Assembly: GCA_963805605.1 (NCBI GenBank)
Contig: CAWDUX010000003.1
Location: forward strand, 558,001 to 622,000
DNA: 64,000 nt
Origin: Actinocatenispora sp963805605
GTDB taxonomy: Bacteria > Actinomycetota > Actinomycetes > Mycobacteriales > Micromonosporaceae
Reading direction: 5' to 3'
Shown here: positions 20,666-29,272 of the stretch, in pieces
Layout of the letters: the number at the start of each line of letters is the position of its first letter
Numbering within the stretch: position 1 is the stretch's first letter
Translations under genes and position numbers: made by a program
Notes under the pieces: model-generated
What the model saw: only the letters and a program-made list of their open reading frames with translations
Told to the model about the DNA's origin: nothing
Database searches by the model: none

Positions 20666-21946
20666 ATGACCCGACACATCGTGCTCGGCGTAGCCGGCGG
20701 GATCGCCGCCTACAAGGCCTGCGAACTGCTTCGCCTGTGTACCGAGGCGGGCCACAAGGTACGTGTGGTGCCCACTGCGAGCGCGCTGCGCTTCGTCGGT
20801 GCGCCGACCTGGGAGGCGCTCTCCGGCCAACCGGTCCGTACCGAAGTATGGATGGACGTTCCCGAGGTGGCTCACGTGCGGTTGGGGCAGAACGCCGATC
20901 TGGTCGCGGTGGTACCCGCCACCGCGGATCTGATGGCGCGGGCCGCACACGGGCAGGCCGACGACCTGCTCACAGCCACGCTGCTGACAGCCCGATGCCC
21001 GGTGCTCTTCGCGCCGGCCATGCACACCGAGATGTGGGAACATCCCGCGACGATCGACAACGTCGCCACCCTGCGCCGTCGGGGCGCCGTGGTGGTGGAA
21101 CCGGCCTCCGGTCGCCTGACCGGACCCGACACCGGGAAAGGTCGACTGCCCGATCCGGCTGCCCTGTTCGAGGTTGCCGAGCACCTGCTCGCCGGCATCT
21201 CGGTGCGCCCCACCGATCTGACCGGGCGGCATCTGGTGGTCAGTGCCGGTGGCACCCGTGAATACCTCGACCCGGTCCGTTTCCTTGGTAACCGCTCCAG
21301 CGGCAAGCAGGGGTACGCGTTCGCCCGCGCAGCGGTCGCCAGGGGCGCCCGGGTCACGCTGGTGTCGGCGAACGTGGAGTTGCCCACCCCGGCCGGGGTG
21401 GAGCTGATCCGGGTCGATACCACCGCACAACTGCGGGACGCGCTCCGCTCGCACGCCGCAACCGCGGATGTGATGGTCTTCGCCGCTGCGCCGGTCGACT
21501 TCCGGCCGGCGTACTACCAGGAACAGAAGATCAAGAAGTCCGGCGACGGCGTCGTGGCGCCCTTGGAGCTCACCACCAACCCGGACATCGCCGCCGAACT
21601 GGGGGCGGCCAAACGTCCAGGTCAGATCCTGGTCGCATTCGCCGCGGAGACGACGGAACTGCTCGCCCACGCCCGCGCCAAACTTGCGCGCAAGCGGGCT
21701 GACCTTATAGTGGCTAACCAGGTGGGAGCTGGTCACGGGTTCGGGACCGACACGAACGCAGCCACGGTTCTGGGGGCCGACGGCAGCGAAACGGAGTTCT
21801 CGGAGATGGCCAAGGCAGACCTGGCGGACCGGGTACTCGACCTGGTAGTGAGCAGACTCACCGGGCGGCCCGGCGCACAGGTCGACGCCTCGACCGGCCA
21901 TCGGCCGGAGCCTCGGGGCGGATCTACGAAGCGGTCTGTCTCATGA
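20666..21946 (+). CDS. coaBC: Bifunctional phosphopantothenoylcysteine decarboxylase / phosphopantothenate--cysteine ligase
   Basis: The product of about 426 residues carries out two consecutive steps of coenzyme A synthesis. The N-terminal flavoprotein domain (CoaC) has VLGVAGGIAAYKACELLR, the active-site region around VPEVAHVRLGQNAD, and PAMHTEMWEHPAT. The C-terminal ligase domain (CoaB) has VSAGGTREYLDPVRFLGNRSSGKQGYA and AAPVDFRP, with the KxKK-like QKIKKSGDG. ATG 20666 was chosen over upstream in-frame starts because TRHIVLGVAGG is the canonical start and GAGG precedes it. Confidence 0.94.
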   Translation: MTRHIVLGVAGGIAAYKACELLRLCTEAGHKVRVVPTASALRFVGAPTWEALSGQPVRTEVWMDVPEVAHVRLGQNADLVAVVPATADLMARAAHGQADDLLTATLLTARCPVLFAPAMHTEMWEHPATIDNVATLRRRGAVVVEPASGRLTGPDTGKGRLPDPAALFEVAEHLLAGISVRPTDLTGRHLVVSAGGTREYLDPVRFLGNRSSGKQGYAFARAAVARGARVTLVSANVELPTPAGVELIRVDTTAQLRDALRSHAATADVMVFAAAPVDFRPAYYQEQKIKKSGDGVVAPLELTTNPDIAAELGAAKRPGQILVAFAAETTELLAHARAKLARKRADLIVANQVGAGHGFGTDTNAATVLGADGSETEFSEMAKADLADRVLDLVVSRLTGRPGAQVDASTGHRPEPRGGSTKRSVS

Positions 21947-21998
21947 CCCTTAACATGACTACACTCGCCGTACCTGTCAGCGCATCCAGGGGAGTAAC

Positions 21999-23192
21999 GT
22001 GACACGCCGCTTGTTTACCTCGGAGTCGGTCACCGAAGGCCACCCCGACAAGATCGCCGATCAGATCAGCGACGGCATCCTCGATGCCCTCCTGACCCAG
22101 GACCCCCGCAGCCGGGTCGCCGTGGAAACTCTGATCGCCACCGGCCAGGTACACGTCGCCGGCGAGGTGACCACCGAGGCGTACGCGGACATTCCGAGCA
22201 TCGTACGGGAGACGATCCTGCGGATCGGCTACGACTCGTCGAAGAAGGGCTTCGACGGCGGGTCGTGCGGTGTGAGCGTCTCGATCGGTTCGCAGTCACC
22301 CGACATCGCAGTCGGTGTCGACACCGCGTGGGAGGCACGTTCCGGCACCGCCGGCGACGAGCTGGACCACCAGGGTGCCGGCGACCAGGGCATGATGTTC
22401 GGTTTCGCGTGCACCGAGACACCGGAACTGATGCCGCTGCCGATTGCGCTGGCGCACCGGCTGTCCCGCCGGATGTCTACCGCCCGCAACGACGGCACCA
22501 TCCCCTACCTGCGTCCCGACGGCAAGACCCAGGTGACCATCGAGTACGACGGGTTCCGGCCGGTCCGACTCGACACCGTGGTGGTGTCCAGCCAGCACGC
22601 TCCGGACATCTCGCTGGACTCCTTGCTCACCCCGGACATCCGCGAGCATGTGATCGCGCCGGAGATCGCGGCGTTGGACCTGGATACCAGCGACTACCGG
22701 CTGCTGGTCAACCCCACCGGTCGGTTCGAGATCGGTGGCCCGATGGGCGACGCCGGACTGACCGGACGCAAGATCATCGTTGACACCTACGGTGGATACG
22801 CCCGTCACGGTGGCGGCGCGTTCTCCGGCAAGGACCCGTCCAAGGTCGACCGCTCTGCGGCGTACGCGATGCGCTGGGTGGCGAAGAACGTGGTCGCCGC
22901 CGGCCTGGCCGAGCGTTGTGAAGTACAGGTCGCGTACGCCATCGGCAAGGCGCAGCCGGTCAGCCTGTTCGTCGAGGCGTTCGACACGGCCACCGTCCCG
23001 GTGGACCGGCTGGAGCGCGCCATCGCCGAGGTGTTCGATCTGCGTCCGGCGGCGATCATCCGGGATCTCGAGCTGGCCCGGCCGATCTATGCGAAGACCG
23101 CAGCCTACGGGCACTTCGGTCGCGAACTGCCCGAGTTCACCTGGGAGCGCACCGACCGGGTCGACGAGCTGAAGGCCGCCGCCACCAAGTGA
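21999..23192 (+). CDS. metK: S-adenosylmethionine synthase
   Basis: The 397-residue tetramer joins ATP and methionine to S-adenosylmethionine. Motifs are FTSESVTEGHPDKIADQISD at the N-terminus, GAGDQGMMFGFA (MAT signature 1) and GGGAFSGKDPSKVDRSAAY (signature 2). GTG 21999 follows GGGGAG. A TACACT hexamer at 21960-21965 may be a -10 element. No SAM riboswitch structure was recognised in the 52-nt leader. Confidence 0.96.
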   Translation: MTRRLFTSESVTEGHPDKIADQISDGILDALLTQDPRSRVAVETLIATGQVHVAGEVTTEAYADIPSIVRETILRIGYDSSKKGFDGGSCGVSVSIGSQSPDIAVGVDTAWEARSGTAGDELDHQGAGDQGMMFGFACTETPELMPLPIALAHRLSRRMSTARNDGTIPYLRPDGKTQVTIEYDGFRPVRLDTVVVSSQHAPDISLDSLLTPDIREHVIAPEIAALDLDTSDYRLLVNPTGRFEIGGPMGDAGLTGRKIIVDTYGGYARHGGGAFSGKDPSKVDRSAAYAMRWVAKNVVAAGLAERCEVQVAYAIGKAQPVSLFVEAFDTATVPVDRLERAIAEVFDLRPAAIIRDLELARPIYAKTAAYGHFGRELPEFTWERTDRVDELKAAATK

Positions 23193-23218
23193 CCCGCATC
23201 GCGTGACGTCCTGATAGC

Positions 23219-23245
23219 CCGGCGCTGACTGATACCTGGCGCCGG
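23219..23245 (+). terminator. Small hairpin after metK
   Basis: Seven-bp arms CCGGCGC/GCGCCGG around a 13-nt loop lie between metK and priA. There is no T-run, so terminator function is uncertain. Confidence 0.35.
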
Positions 23246-23262
23246 CATGGTAGGACGGCACG

Positions 23263-25323
23263 GTGGAAACTGACGACGCGACCCTGCCGGTGGAACTGCC
23301 GGAGCCGGTGGCTGCGCCGTCCCGACCGGACCGACGTCGTATCCCGCGCCACCGCCAGCCCGCTGCGCAGCTGCCGGTGGCGCGGGTCTGTGTGGATGTG
23401 GGACTGGCCCACCTCGACCGGCCGTTCGACTACCTGGTCCCGGCGGAACTGGACGAGGCCGCACGGCCCGGGTGCCGGGTCCGGGTCCGTTTCGCCGGTA
23501 AGCTGGTCGACGGTTTCCTGCTCAGCCGGGTCGCTGACAGCGACTTCACCGGGCGCCTCGGTTTCCTTGACCGGGTGGTGTCCGCAGAACGGGTACTCAC
23601 CAGCGAGGTCGCCGACCTCGCCCGGGAGGTGGCCGACCGCTACGCCGGTACGTTGGCTGACGTTCTGCGGTTGGCGGTCCCGCCACGCCATGCGCGGGCC
23701 GAGGGTGCGCCGGCGGAGCCGGTTGCGCCGGCACCCGCCCCGCTCACCGAATCCGGGCCATGGCGACAGTATCCCGCCGGTGCGGCCTACCTGCGGGCGC
23801 TGCGGGACGGTCGGGCGCCCCGGGCGGTATTCACCGCCGCGCCTGGCGAGGACTGGGCGGCCCGGCTTGCCGAGGCCCTGGGCACCGCGCTGGCCAGCGG
23901 CCGGGGAGGCCTTGCGGTGGTGCCTGACAGCCGTGACCTGGACCGGCTGGATGCCGCCCTGGTCCATCTGTTCGGGGACACCAGCCACCACGTTGCGCTC
24001 AGCGCCGCGCTGGGACCCCAGGAGCGCTACCGGCGCTTCCTGCGCGCCTCGCGGGGCCAGGTAAGGCTCGTCATCGGCACCCGGGCCGCGATGTTCGCGC
24101 CGGTCACCGGGCTGGGTCTGGTGGCGATCTGGGACGACGGCGACGACCTGCATGCCGAGGAACGCGCACCGTACCCGCATGCCCGTCAGGTCCTGCTGAC
24201 CCGGGCGCGGTTGCATTCGACGGCGGTACTGGTGGCCGGACATGCCCGGAGCAGCGAGGCGCAGCTGCTGGTTTCCAGTGGCTGGGCCAAGGAGATCGTC
24301 GCCGACCGGGCAATGCTGCGTTCCCGTTCGCCGCGTGTGCTGCCGACCGGCGACGAGTTCCAACTGTCCCGCGATCCGGGTGCGGCTGCGGCCCGGTTGC
24401 CCAGTGTGGCCTGGGAAGCGGCCCAGTCGGCCCTACGCTCCGAGATGCCGGTACTGGTTCAGGTACCGCGGCGAGGGTACCTGCCGGTCGTGGTGTGCCA
24501 GCAGTGCCGGGCCAGGACACGTTGCCCGCATTGTGCGGGTCCGCTGGCGGTACCGGACGCGGGCGGCTTCCCGGTCTGCCGATGGTGTGCCCGTAGCGCC
24601 GGCGGCTACCGCTGCCCGGAGTGCGGTGGTCGGCGGCTACGGGCAGCGGTGATCGGCGCCCGTCGTACCGCCGAGGAACTCGGCCGCGCCTTTCCCGGGG
24701 TGCCCGTGCGGACCTCCGGACGCGACGGAGTGCTGGCCAAGGTTCCGCCTGGAGCCTCGGTCGTGGTCAGTACACCCGGTGCCGAGCCGGTCGCCGACCC
24801 CGGTTTCGGCGCTGTCCTGCTGCTCGACGCCTGGGCGCTGCTGACCCGGGCGGATCTTCGGGCCGCGGAGGAGACGCTGCGTCGTTGGCTGGCCGCCGCG
24901 GTACTCGCCCGGCCGGGGAGCGAGGGCGGCCGCGTGGTGGTGGTGGCCGACGCGTCGATCCCGGTCGTCCAGGCACTCGTTCGGTTCGACCCGGCGGGAT
25001 TCGCCGCCCGCGAGCTGGCTGACCGGCGGGAGCTGGGATTCCCGCCGGTGGTTCGGATGGCGAGCCTGACCGGTACATCGACCGCGGTGGCTGGGCTGGT
25101 GCGGGAGGCACGGCTGCCAGCCGAGGTCGAGCAGTTGGGCCCGGTGGCGGTGTCGCGGCCGTCCCGCGGCCGGATGGTCGAACTGGAACGGCTGCTGCTG
25201 CGGGTGCCGCCGGCCAAGGGTCCGCAGCTAGCGGTATCGCTGCGGGAGGCAGCCGCGTTGCGTAGCGCGCGTAAGGACCCCGACGGTGTCCGTATCCAGA
25301 TCGACCCTCTCGACCTGCTGTGA
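23263..25323 (+). CDS. priA: Primosomal protein N' (PriA), helicase-degenerate actinobacterial type
   Basis: The 686-residue protein aligns with PriA, which reloads the replisome at stalled forks. The 3'-DNA-binding domain begins ARVCVDVGLAHLDRPFDYLVP. Zinc-binding cysteine pairs occur at about residues 412-457 (CQQCRARTRCPHC, CRWC, CPEC). The ATPase motifs are lost: where Walker A (GSGKT) should be the sequence reads AAPGEDWAARL, and the DEAH box is replaced by IWDDGDDLH. Actinomycete PriA is generally like this and is annotated as probable, so it may work as a loading platform without helicase activity. It starts with GTG and runs with def-fmt-rsmB, a conserved order. Confidence 0.88.
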   Translation: METDDATLPVELPEPVAAPSRPDRRRIPRHRQPAAQLPVARVCVDVGLAHLDRPFDYLVPAELDEAARPGCRVRVRFAGKLVDGFLLSRVADSDFTGRLGFLDRVVSAERVLTSEVADLAREVADRYAGTLADVLRLAVPPRHARAEGAPAEPVAPAPAPLTESGPWRQYPAGAAYLRALRDGRAPRAVFTAAPGEDWAARLAEALGTALASGRGGLAVVPDSRDLDRLDAALVHLFGDTSHHVALSAALGPQERYRRFLRASRGQVRLVIGTRAAMFAPVTGLGLVAIWDDGDDLHAEERAPYPHARQVLLTRARLHSTAVLVAGHARSSEAQLLVSSGWAKEIVADRAMLRSRSPRVLPTGDEFQLSRDPGAAAARLPSVAWEAAQSALRSEMPVLVQVPRRGYLPVVVCQQCRARTRCPHCAGPLAVPDAGGFPVCRWCARSAGGYRCPECGGRRLRAAVIGARRTAEELGRAFPGVPVRTSGRDGVLAKVPPGASVVVSTPGAEPVADPGFGAVLLLDAWALLTRADLRAAEETLRRWLAAAVLARPGSEGGRVVVVADASIPVVQALVRFDPAGFAARELADRRELGFPPVVRMASLTGTSTAVAGLVREARLPAEVEQLGPVAVSRPSRGRMVELERLLLRVPPAKGPQLAVSLREAAALRSARKDPDGVRIQIDPLDLL

Positions 25324-25406
25324 CGGGCCCGGAAGGTGACCGGCCGCGTACGGGCCCCGATGCCCCTCCGTAGACTTGCCGGCAACGTGTCGGAGAGGGG
25401 ACTGGC

Positions 25407-26147
25407 GTGGATACGCACCGGGACGCAACAGTCGACACGCCGCGCGATGCGGGGGCATCGGCCACGACCGGCGGGTCGCCAGCGGCGTCCGGTTCGTCCG
25501 TGGTCAGCGGTGAGGTGGCATCGATGCGGCCGAGCAGCGCGGTGGTGACCGGGTCTGTCGAGCTGTCCGACGCGGATGCGGATGGTGGAGTGGTCAGGGC
25601 GTTGCGGCTGTTCGGTGACCCGGTACTGCGTAGCACCTGTGCTCCGGTCGCCACCTTCGACGCTGAACTGCGACACCTGGTACGGGATCTGACCATGACA
25701 CTGGCCGAGGCGCGTGGTGCGGGGCTGGCGGCGCCGCAGATCGGGATCTCGGCCCGGGTGTTCGTCTTCGACGTGCCTGGGCCTGACGGTCGCGTGTCCG
25801 GCCACCTGGTCAACGCGGGCCTCGACTTCCCGGACGAGGAAGAGCAGGACGGTCCGGAGGGCTGCCTGTCGGTACCCGGCGTCTATTTCGACACCCGTCG
25901 CCGACAGAACGTCGTCGCCCGCGGGGTCAATGCCTACGGCGACCCCGTGCAGGTGGTCGGCAGCGGCCTGATGGCCCGTTGCCTGCAGCACGAGACCGAC
26001 CATCTGGACGGTGTGATGTTCATCGATCGTCTGGATGTGACGGCACGCCGGGAGGCCATGCGGGCGATCCGGGCGGCGCAGTGGTACGGCGAGACCGCCC
26101 CGCGGGTGCGGGTGAGTCCGCACCGCGTACACGGCAATCTGGGCTGA
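25407..26147 (+). CDS. def: Peptide deformylase
   Basis: Removes the formyl group from new proteins. The three motifs are all present: GAGLAAPQIG (motif 1), EGCLSVPG (motif 2, metal-binding Cys) and QHETDHLDG (motif 3, HExxH-type). The deformylase domain starts near residue 64 (RALRLFGDPVLR). The first 60 or so residues are Ser/Ala/Thr-rich and look disordered. GTG 25407 follows GAGAGGGGA, but a start nearer the domain is possible. It is followed by fmt, the enzyme that adds the same formyl group. Confidence 0.94.
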   Translation: MDTHRDATVDTPRDAGASATTGGSPAASGSSVVSGEVASMRPSSAVVTGSVELSDADADGGVVRALRLFGDPVLRSTCAPVATFDAELRHLVRDLTMTLAEARGAGLAAPQIGISARVFVFDVPGPDGRVSGHLVNAGLDFPDEEEQDGPEGCLSVPGVYFDTRRRQNVVARGVNAYGDPVQVVGSGLMARCLQHETDHLDGVMFIDRLDVTARREAMRAIRAAQWYGETAPRVRVSPHRVHGNLG

Positions 26148-26198
26148 TCAGGTCCGGTCGGTGGGTGGACAGGACCGGAGACGAGGGAAGGCAGGAAC

Positions 26199-27140
26199 GT
26201 GCGACTGGTATTCGCCGGTACCCCTGAGGTGGCGGTGCCCGCTCTGCAGGCCGTCGCGGATTCGGGTCATGAGCTTCTGGCCGTGGTGACCCGGCCGGAC
26301 GCGCCGTCTGGTCGTGGCCGGCGGGTGTCGCGGTCCCCGGTGGCTGAGTGGGCCGATCAGCACGACATACCGGTGCGCACTCCGCGGCGTCCTCGCGACG
26401 AGGATTTCCTGGCCTGGCTGCGTGCCACGGCACCGGACTGCGTACCGGTGGTGGCCTACGGGGCGTTGATTCCACCAGCGGCGCTGGCGCTACCAGCGTA
26501 CGGCTGGTTGAACCTGCACTTCTCTCTACTGCCGGCGTGGCGTGGGGCCGCGCCCGTGCAGCATGCCGTACTGCACGGGGACGAGGTGACCGGCGCGAGT
26601 GTCTTCGCCCTGGAGGAGGGGTTGGACACCGGCCCGGTGTACGGCACCCTCACCGAACCGGTCCGCCGCGGCGATACCTCCGGTGACCTGCTTGACCGTC
26701 TTGCGGTCAGTGGCGCGGGCCTGCTGGTGGCCGTGCTGGACGCGATCGAGGCCGGTACCGCGCGTGCCGAGCCGCAACCGGCGGACGGGGTCAGTCTGGC
26801 CCCGAAGATCACCGTCGAGGATGCCCGGATCCGTTGGCATGAACCGGCCTTCGCGGTGGACCGGAGGATCCGCGCCTGTTCACCGGCGCCCGGTTCGTGG
26901 ACCACGATCGGGGACGAGCGGGTGAAGGTCTTCCCGCTTCGGCCGGAGCAGGCTGAGTTGTCGTTCGGCCAGCCGCTGCCCGCGATCGGTGAACTGTTGG
27001 TGGAGCGCCGGCGGGTGCTGGTCGGTACGGGGGACCGGCCGGTGTTGCTGGACGAGGTGCAGCCGGCCGGTAAGAAGCGGATGCCGGCCACGGCCTGGGT
27101 GCGTGGTGCCCGGTTGACCACGGGGGACAGGTTCTCATGA
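26199..27140 (+). CDS. fmt: Methionyl-tRNA formyltransferase
   Basis: This 313-residue enzyme formylates initiator Met-tRNA using 10-formyltetrahydrofolate. The N-terminus is LVFAGTPEVAVPALQA. The catalytic signature is NLHFSLLPAWRGAAPVQHA, including the active-site Asn and His, with the following D in EGLDTGP. The C-terminal OB-like tRNA-binding domain spans about residues 205-313. GTG 26199 is preceded by GAAGGCAGGAA. Confidence 0.95.
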   Translation: MRLVFAGTPEVAVPALQAVADSGHELLAVVTRPDAPSGRGRRVSRSPVAEWADQHDIPVRTPRRPRDEDFLAWLRATAPDCVPVVAYGALIPPAALALPAYGWLNLHFSLLPAWRGAAPVQHAVLHGDEVTGASVFALEEGLDTGPVYGTLTEPVRRGDTSGDLLDRLAVSGAGLLVAVLDAIEAGTARAEPQPADGVSLAPKITVEDARIRWHEPAFAVDRRIRACSPAPGSWTTIGDERVKVFPLRPEQAELSFGQPLPAIGELLVERRRVLVGTGDRPVLLDEVQPAGKKRMPATAWVRGARLTTGDRFS

Positions 27141-27177
27141 GGCAGGATCGACGTCGGCTGTCGGCCGGGAAGGTGTC

Positions 27178-28665
27178 GTGGTGAGCGGTCCGGACCGCCG
27201 TGGGGGTGCCGGTGACGCGAACCGGCGGGACCGGCCGACCCGTCGGGGTGGCAGCGGGCAGCGTGGCGGCCGTCCGGACCCGGTACGTCCGGTCGCCGGT
27301 GGGCGACCGGTGGACCGGGCCCGTCGGGCGGCATTCGAGGTCGTCCGTAAGGTGCACGACCGGGGCGCGTACGCCAACCTCGCGCTGCCGGCGCTGTTGT
27401 CCGACTGGTCGCTGACGGGCCGGGATGCTGCCTTCGCCACCGAGTTGTGTTACGGCACGCTGCGGGCTACCGGAACTCTGGACGCGGTGCTCGCGACCGG
27501 CTCCCACCGGCCGCTGTCCAAAATGGACAAGGTGGTTCGGGATGCGCTCCGGCTCGGCGCCTACCAGCTGCTCTACACCAGGGTGCCGGCACATGCCGCA
27601 GTGTCCACGACGGTCGCGTTGGTGCGTTCCGCCGGTGGGGCGCGCGCGGCCAGTTTCGCCAACGCGGTGCTGCGCCGGGTGGCCGGCCACGATCTGGCCG
27701 ACTGGGTGGAACTGATCGCCCCGGCCGAGCAGACCGATCCGACGACCCGCCTGGCGGTACGGCACGCGCACCCGGAATGGATCGTCCGGGCTCTGGCAGC
27801 CGTGCTCGGCGACGAGGCGGAGTTGGAGGCGGCGCTGGCGGCAGACAATGATCGTCCCGTCGTCCACCTCGCGGCTCGCCCGGGACGTATCGAGGGGGCT
27901 GAACTGGCGGCCCGGGTGGCCGGCACCCTTGGCCCCTGGTCGCCTTATGCGGTCCAGTTGCCCGGCGGGGCACCGGGGGAGCTGCCGGAGATCCGGGACG
28001 GGTCGGCCGGTGTGCAGGACGAGGGCAGCCAGCTGATGGCGTTGGCCCTCACCCGGGCGCCGCTGACCGGCACGGACACCCGTTGGCTGGATCTGTGTGC
28101 AGGTCCCGGCGGCAAGGCGGCACTGATGGCCGCGCTGGCCGCTACCCGCGGCGCGTCGGTAACTGCGGTGGAGGTTGCCGAGCACCGGTGCGCTCTGGTC
28201 GAACGCGCGGTGGCCGGGCTGCCGGCGACGGTGCTGCACGCCGATGGCCGGTCGGTCGGTCAGCACCCGGCCCTGCCCGAGGGGGAGTTCGACCGGGTAC
28301 TCATCGACGCGCCCTGCACCGGTCTGGGCGCGTTGCGGCGGCGCCCGGAAGCGCGCTGGCGTCGCCAGGAGTCCGACCTCACCGATCTGCTGGCCCTGCA
28401 GCGGGAGCTGTTGGCGGCCGGGTGTCGGGCGGTTCGGCCGGGCGGTGTAGTCGGATACGTGACCTGCTCACCGCATCTGGCCGAGACCGTCGGTGTGCTC
28501 GACGCGGTGCTCGCCGACTCGCCGGTCGCGCTGCAGCGGCTGGACGCACGCGAGTTGTTGCCGGCCGACATGCCGGGTCTGGGGGCGGGCCCGAGCGTGC
28601 AGCTGTGGCCACACCGGCACGGTACCGATGCGATGTTCCTGGCGGTGCTACGCCGTACCGGATGA
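27178..28665 (+). CDS. rsmB: 16S rRNA (cytosine-5-)-methyltransferase RsmB/Sun
   Basis: The 495-residue protein joins an N-terminal NusB-like RNA-binding domain (RRAAFEVVRKVHDRGAYANLALP to about residue 190) to a SAM-dependent methyltransferase domain. SAM motif I is LDLCAGPGGKAALMAA. The releasing and nucleophilic cysteines lie in IDAPCTGLGALRRRPE and VTCSPHLAE, the m5C-methyltransferase pattern. The first 45 residues are Arg/Gly-rich and basic. It is the last gene of the def-fmt-rsmB group. Confidence 0.92.
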   Translation: MVSGPDRRGGAGDANRRDRPTRRGGSGQRGGRPDPVRPVAGGRPVDRARRAAFEVVRKVHDRGAYANLALPALLSDWSLTGRDAAFATELCYGTLRATGTLDAVLATGSHRPLSKMDKVVRDALRLGAYQLLYTRVPAHAAVSTTVALVRSAGGARAASFANAVLRRVAGHDLADWVELIAPAEQTDPTTRLAVRHAHPEWIVRALAAVLGDEAELEAALAADNDRPVVHLAARPGRIEGAELAARVAGTLGPWSPYAVQLPGGAPGELPEIRDGSAGVQDEGSQLMALALTRAPLTGTDTRWLDLCAGPGGKAALMAALAATRGASVTAVEVAEHRCALVERAVAGLPATVLHADGRSVGQHPALPEGEFDRVLIDAPCTGLGALRRRPEARWRRQESDLTDLLALQRELLAAGCRAVRPGGVVGYVTCSPHLAETVGVLDAVLADSPVALQRLDARELLPADMPGLGAGPSVQLWPHRHGTDAMFLAVLRRTG

Positions 28666-28824
28666 GTGCGGCGGGCTGTTCGTCTCGATCCACTGTCCTC
28701 GAGTTCGCCGGCCTTTCGCCGGTGCCGCCTGGGCGGGTTGCCCTTCGGGTAGCGCGAGCAGATCCAGGCTGCCCGGGATCGGGTTGTCGACATCACGTTG
28801 TCGCTGCGCAAAGAAAATAGATAG

Positions 28825-28838
28825 TCATATAAATATGA
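28825..28838. promoter_or_regulatory. Palindromic operator over the marR start
   Basis: TCATATAAATATGA is a perfect inverted repeat with 6-bp arms and a 2-bp centre. It lies in a rare A+T-rich patch and includes the marR start codon. Its position suggests autoregulation by the MarR protein. Confidence 0.55.
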
Positions 28839-29272
28839 ATTCGAGGAGGAATCTGCTCGCCGCTGAACTGGCCGGTCGGCTGGGCGTGCTGAGCTCACTG
28901 CTGCGCCGTTCCGCCGGTGTCGAAGGCGTCAGCCCCACCGTCGCGACCGTACTGAGCACCTTGGAACGCGACGGTGCGAAACGGGTCAGCGACCTGGCCG
29001 ACATTGCCCAGGTCGCGCAACCGACCATGACCGCCCTGCTGCGCAAGCTCGCACAGGCCGGTCACGTGGCACGCGGTAGCGACACCCAGGACCAGCGCGT
29101 GGTCACCATCGCGATCACCGCTGAGGGCCGGGAACTGCTCGCCCACATCAGGGCAGTCCGGCAGGCGGCCCTCGATGCCCGACTGACGCTACTGGAACCG
29201 GCCGACCGGGACAGGCTTGCCGCGGCCGTACCGGCGCTGGACAAGTTGCTCGACAACTGGCGGAAGGTGTGA
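28835..29272 (+). CDS. MarR family transcriptional regulator
   Basis: The 145-residue winged-helix protein has the MarR pattern: a recognition region ISDLADIAQVAQPTMTALLRKLAQAGHVARGSDTQDQR-like (here VSDLADIAQVAQPTM then LLRKLAQAGHVARG) and a wing DTQDQRVVTIAITAEGRELL. It overlaps the transporter gene by 4 nt (GTGA), so it probably controls that exporter. The ATG 28835 is inside the palindrome and lacks an upstream Shine-Dalgarno. GAGGAGG instead lies just downstream, so a later non-ATG start (CTG near 28853) is possible. Confidence 0.85.
   Translation: MNSRRNLLAAELAGRLGVLSSLLRRSAGVEGVSPTVATVLSTLERDGAKRVSDLADIAQVAQPTMTALLRKLAQAGHVARGSDTQDQRVVTIAITAEGRELLAHIRAVRQAALDARLTLLEPADRDRLAAAVPALDKLLDNWRKV

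Noticed and set aside
21946..21999. SAM riboswitch upstream of metK
   Set aside because: The leader is only 52 nt and lacks the SAM-I or SAM-II core elements.
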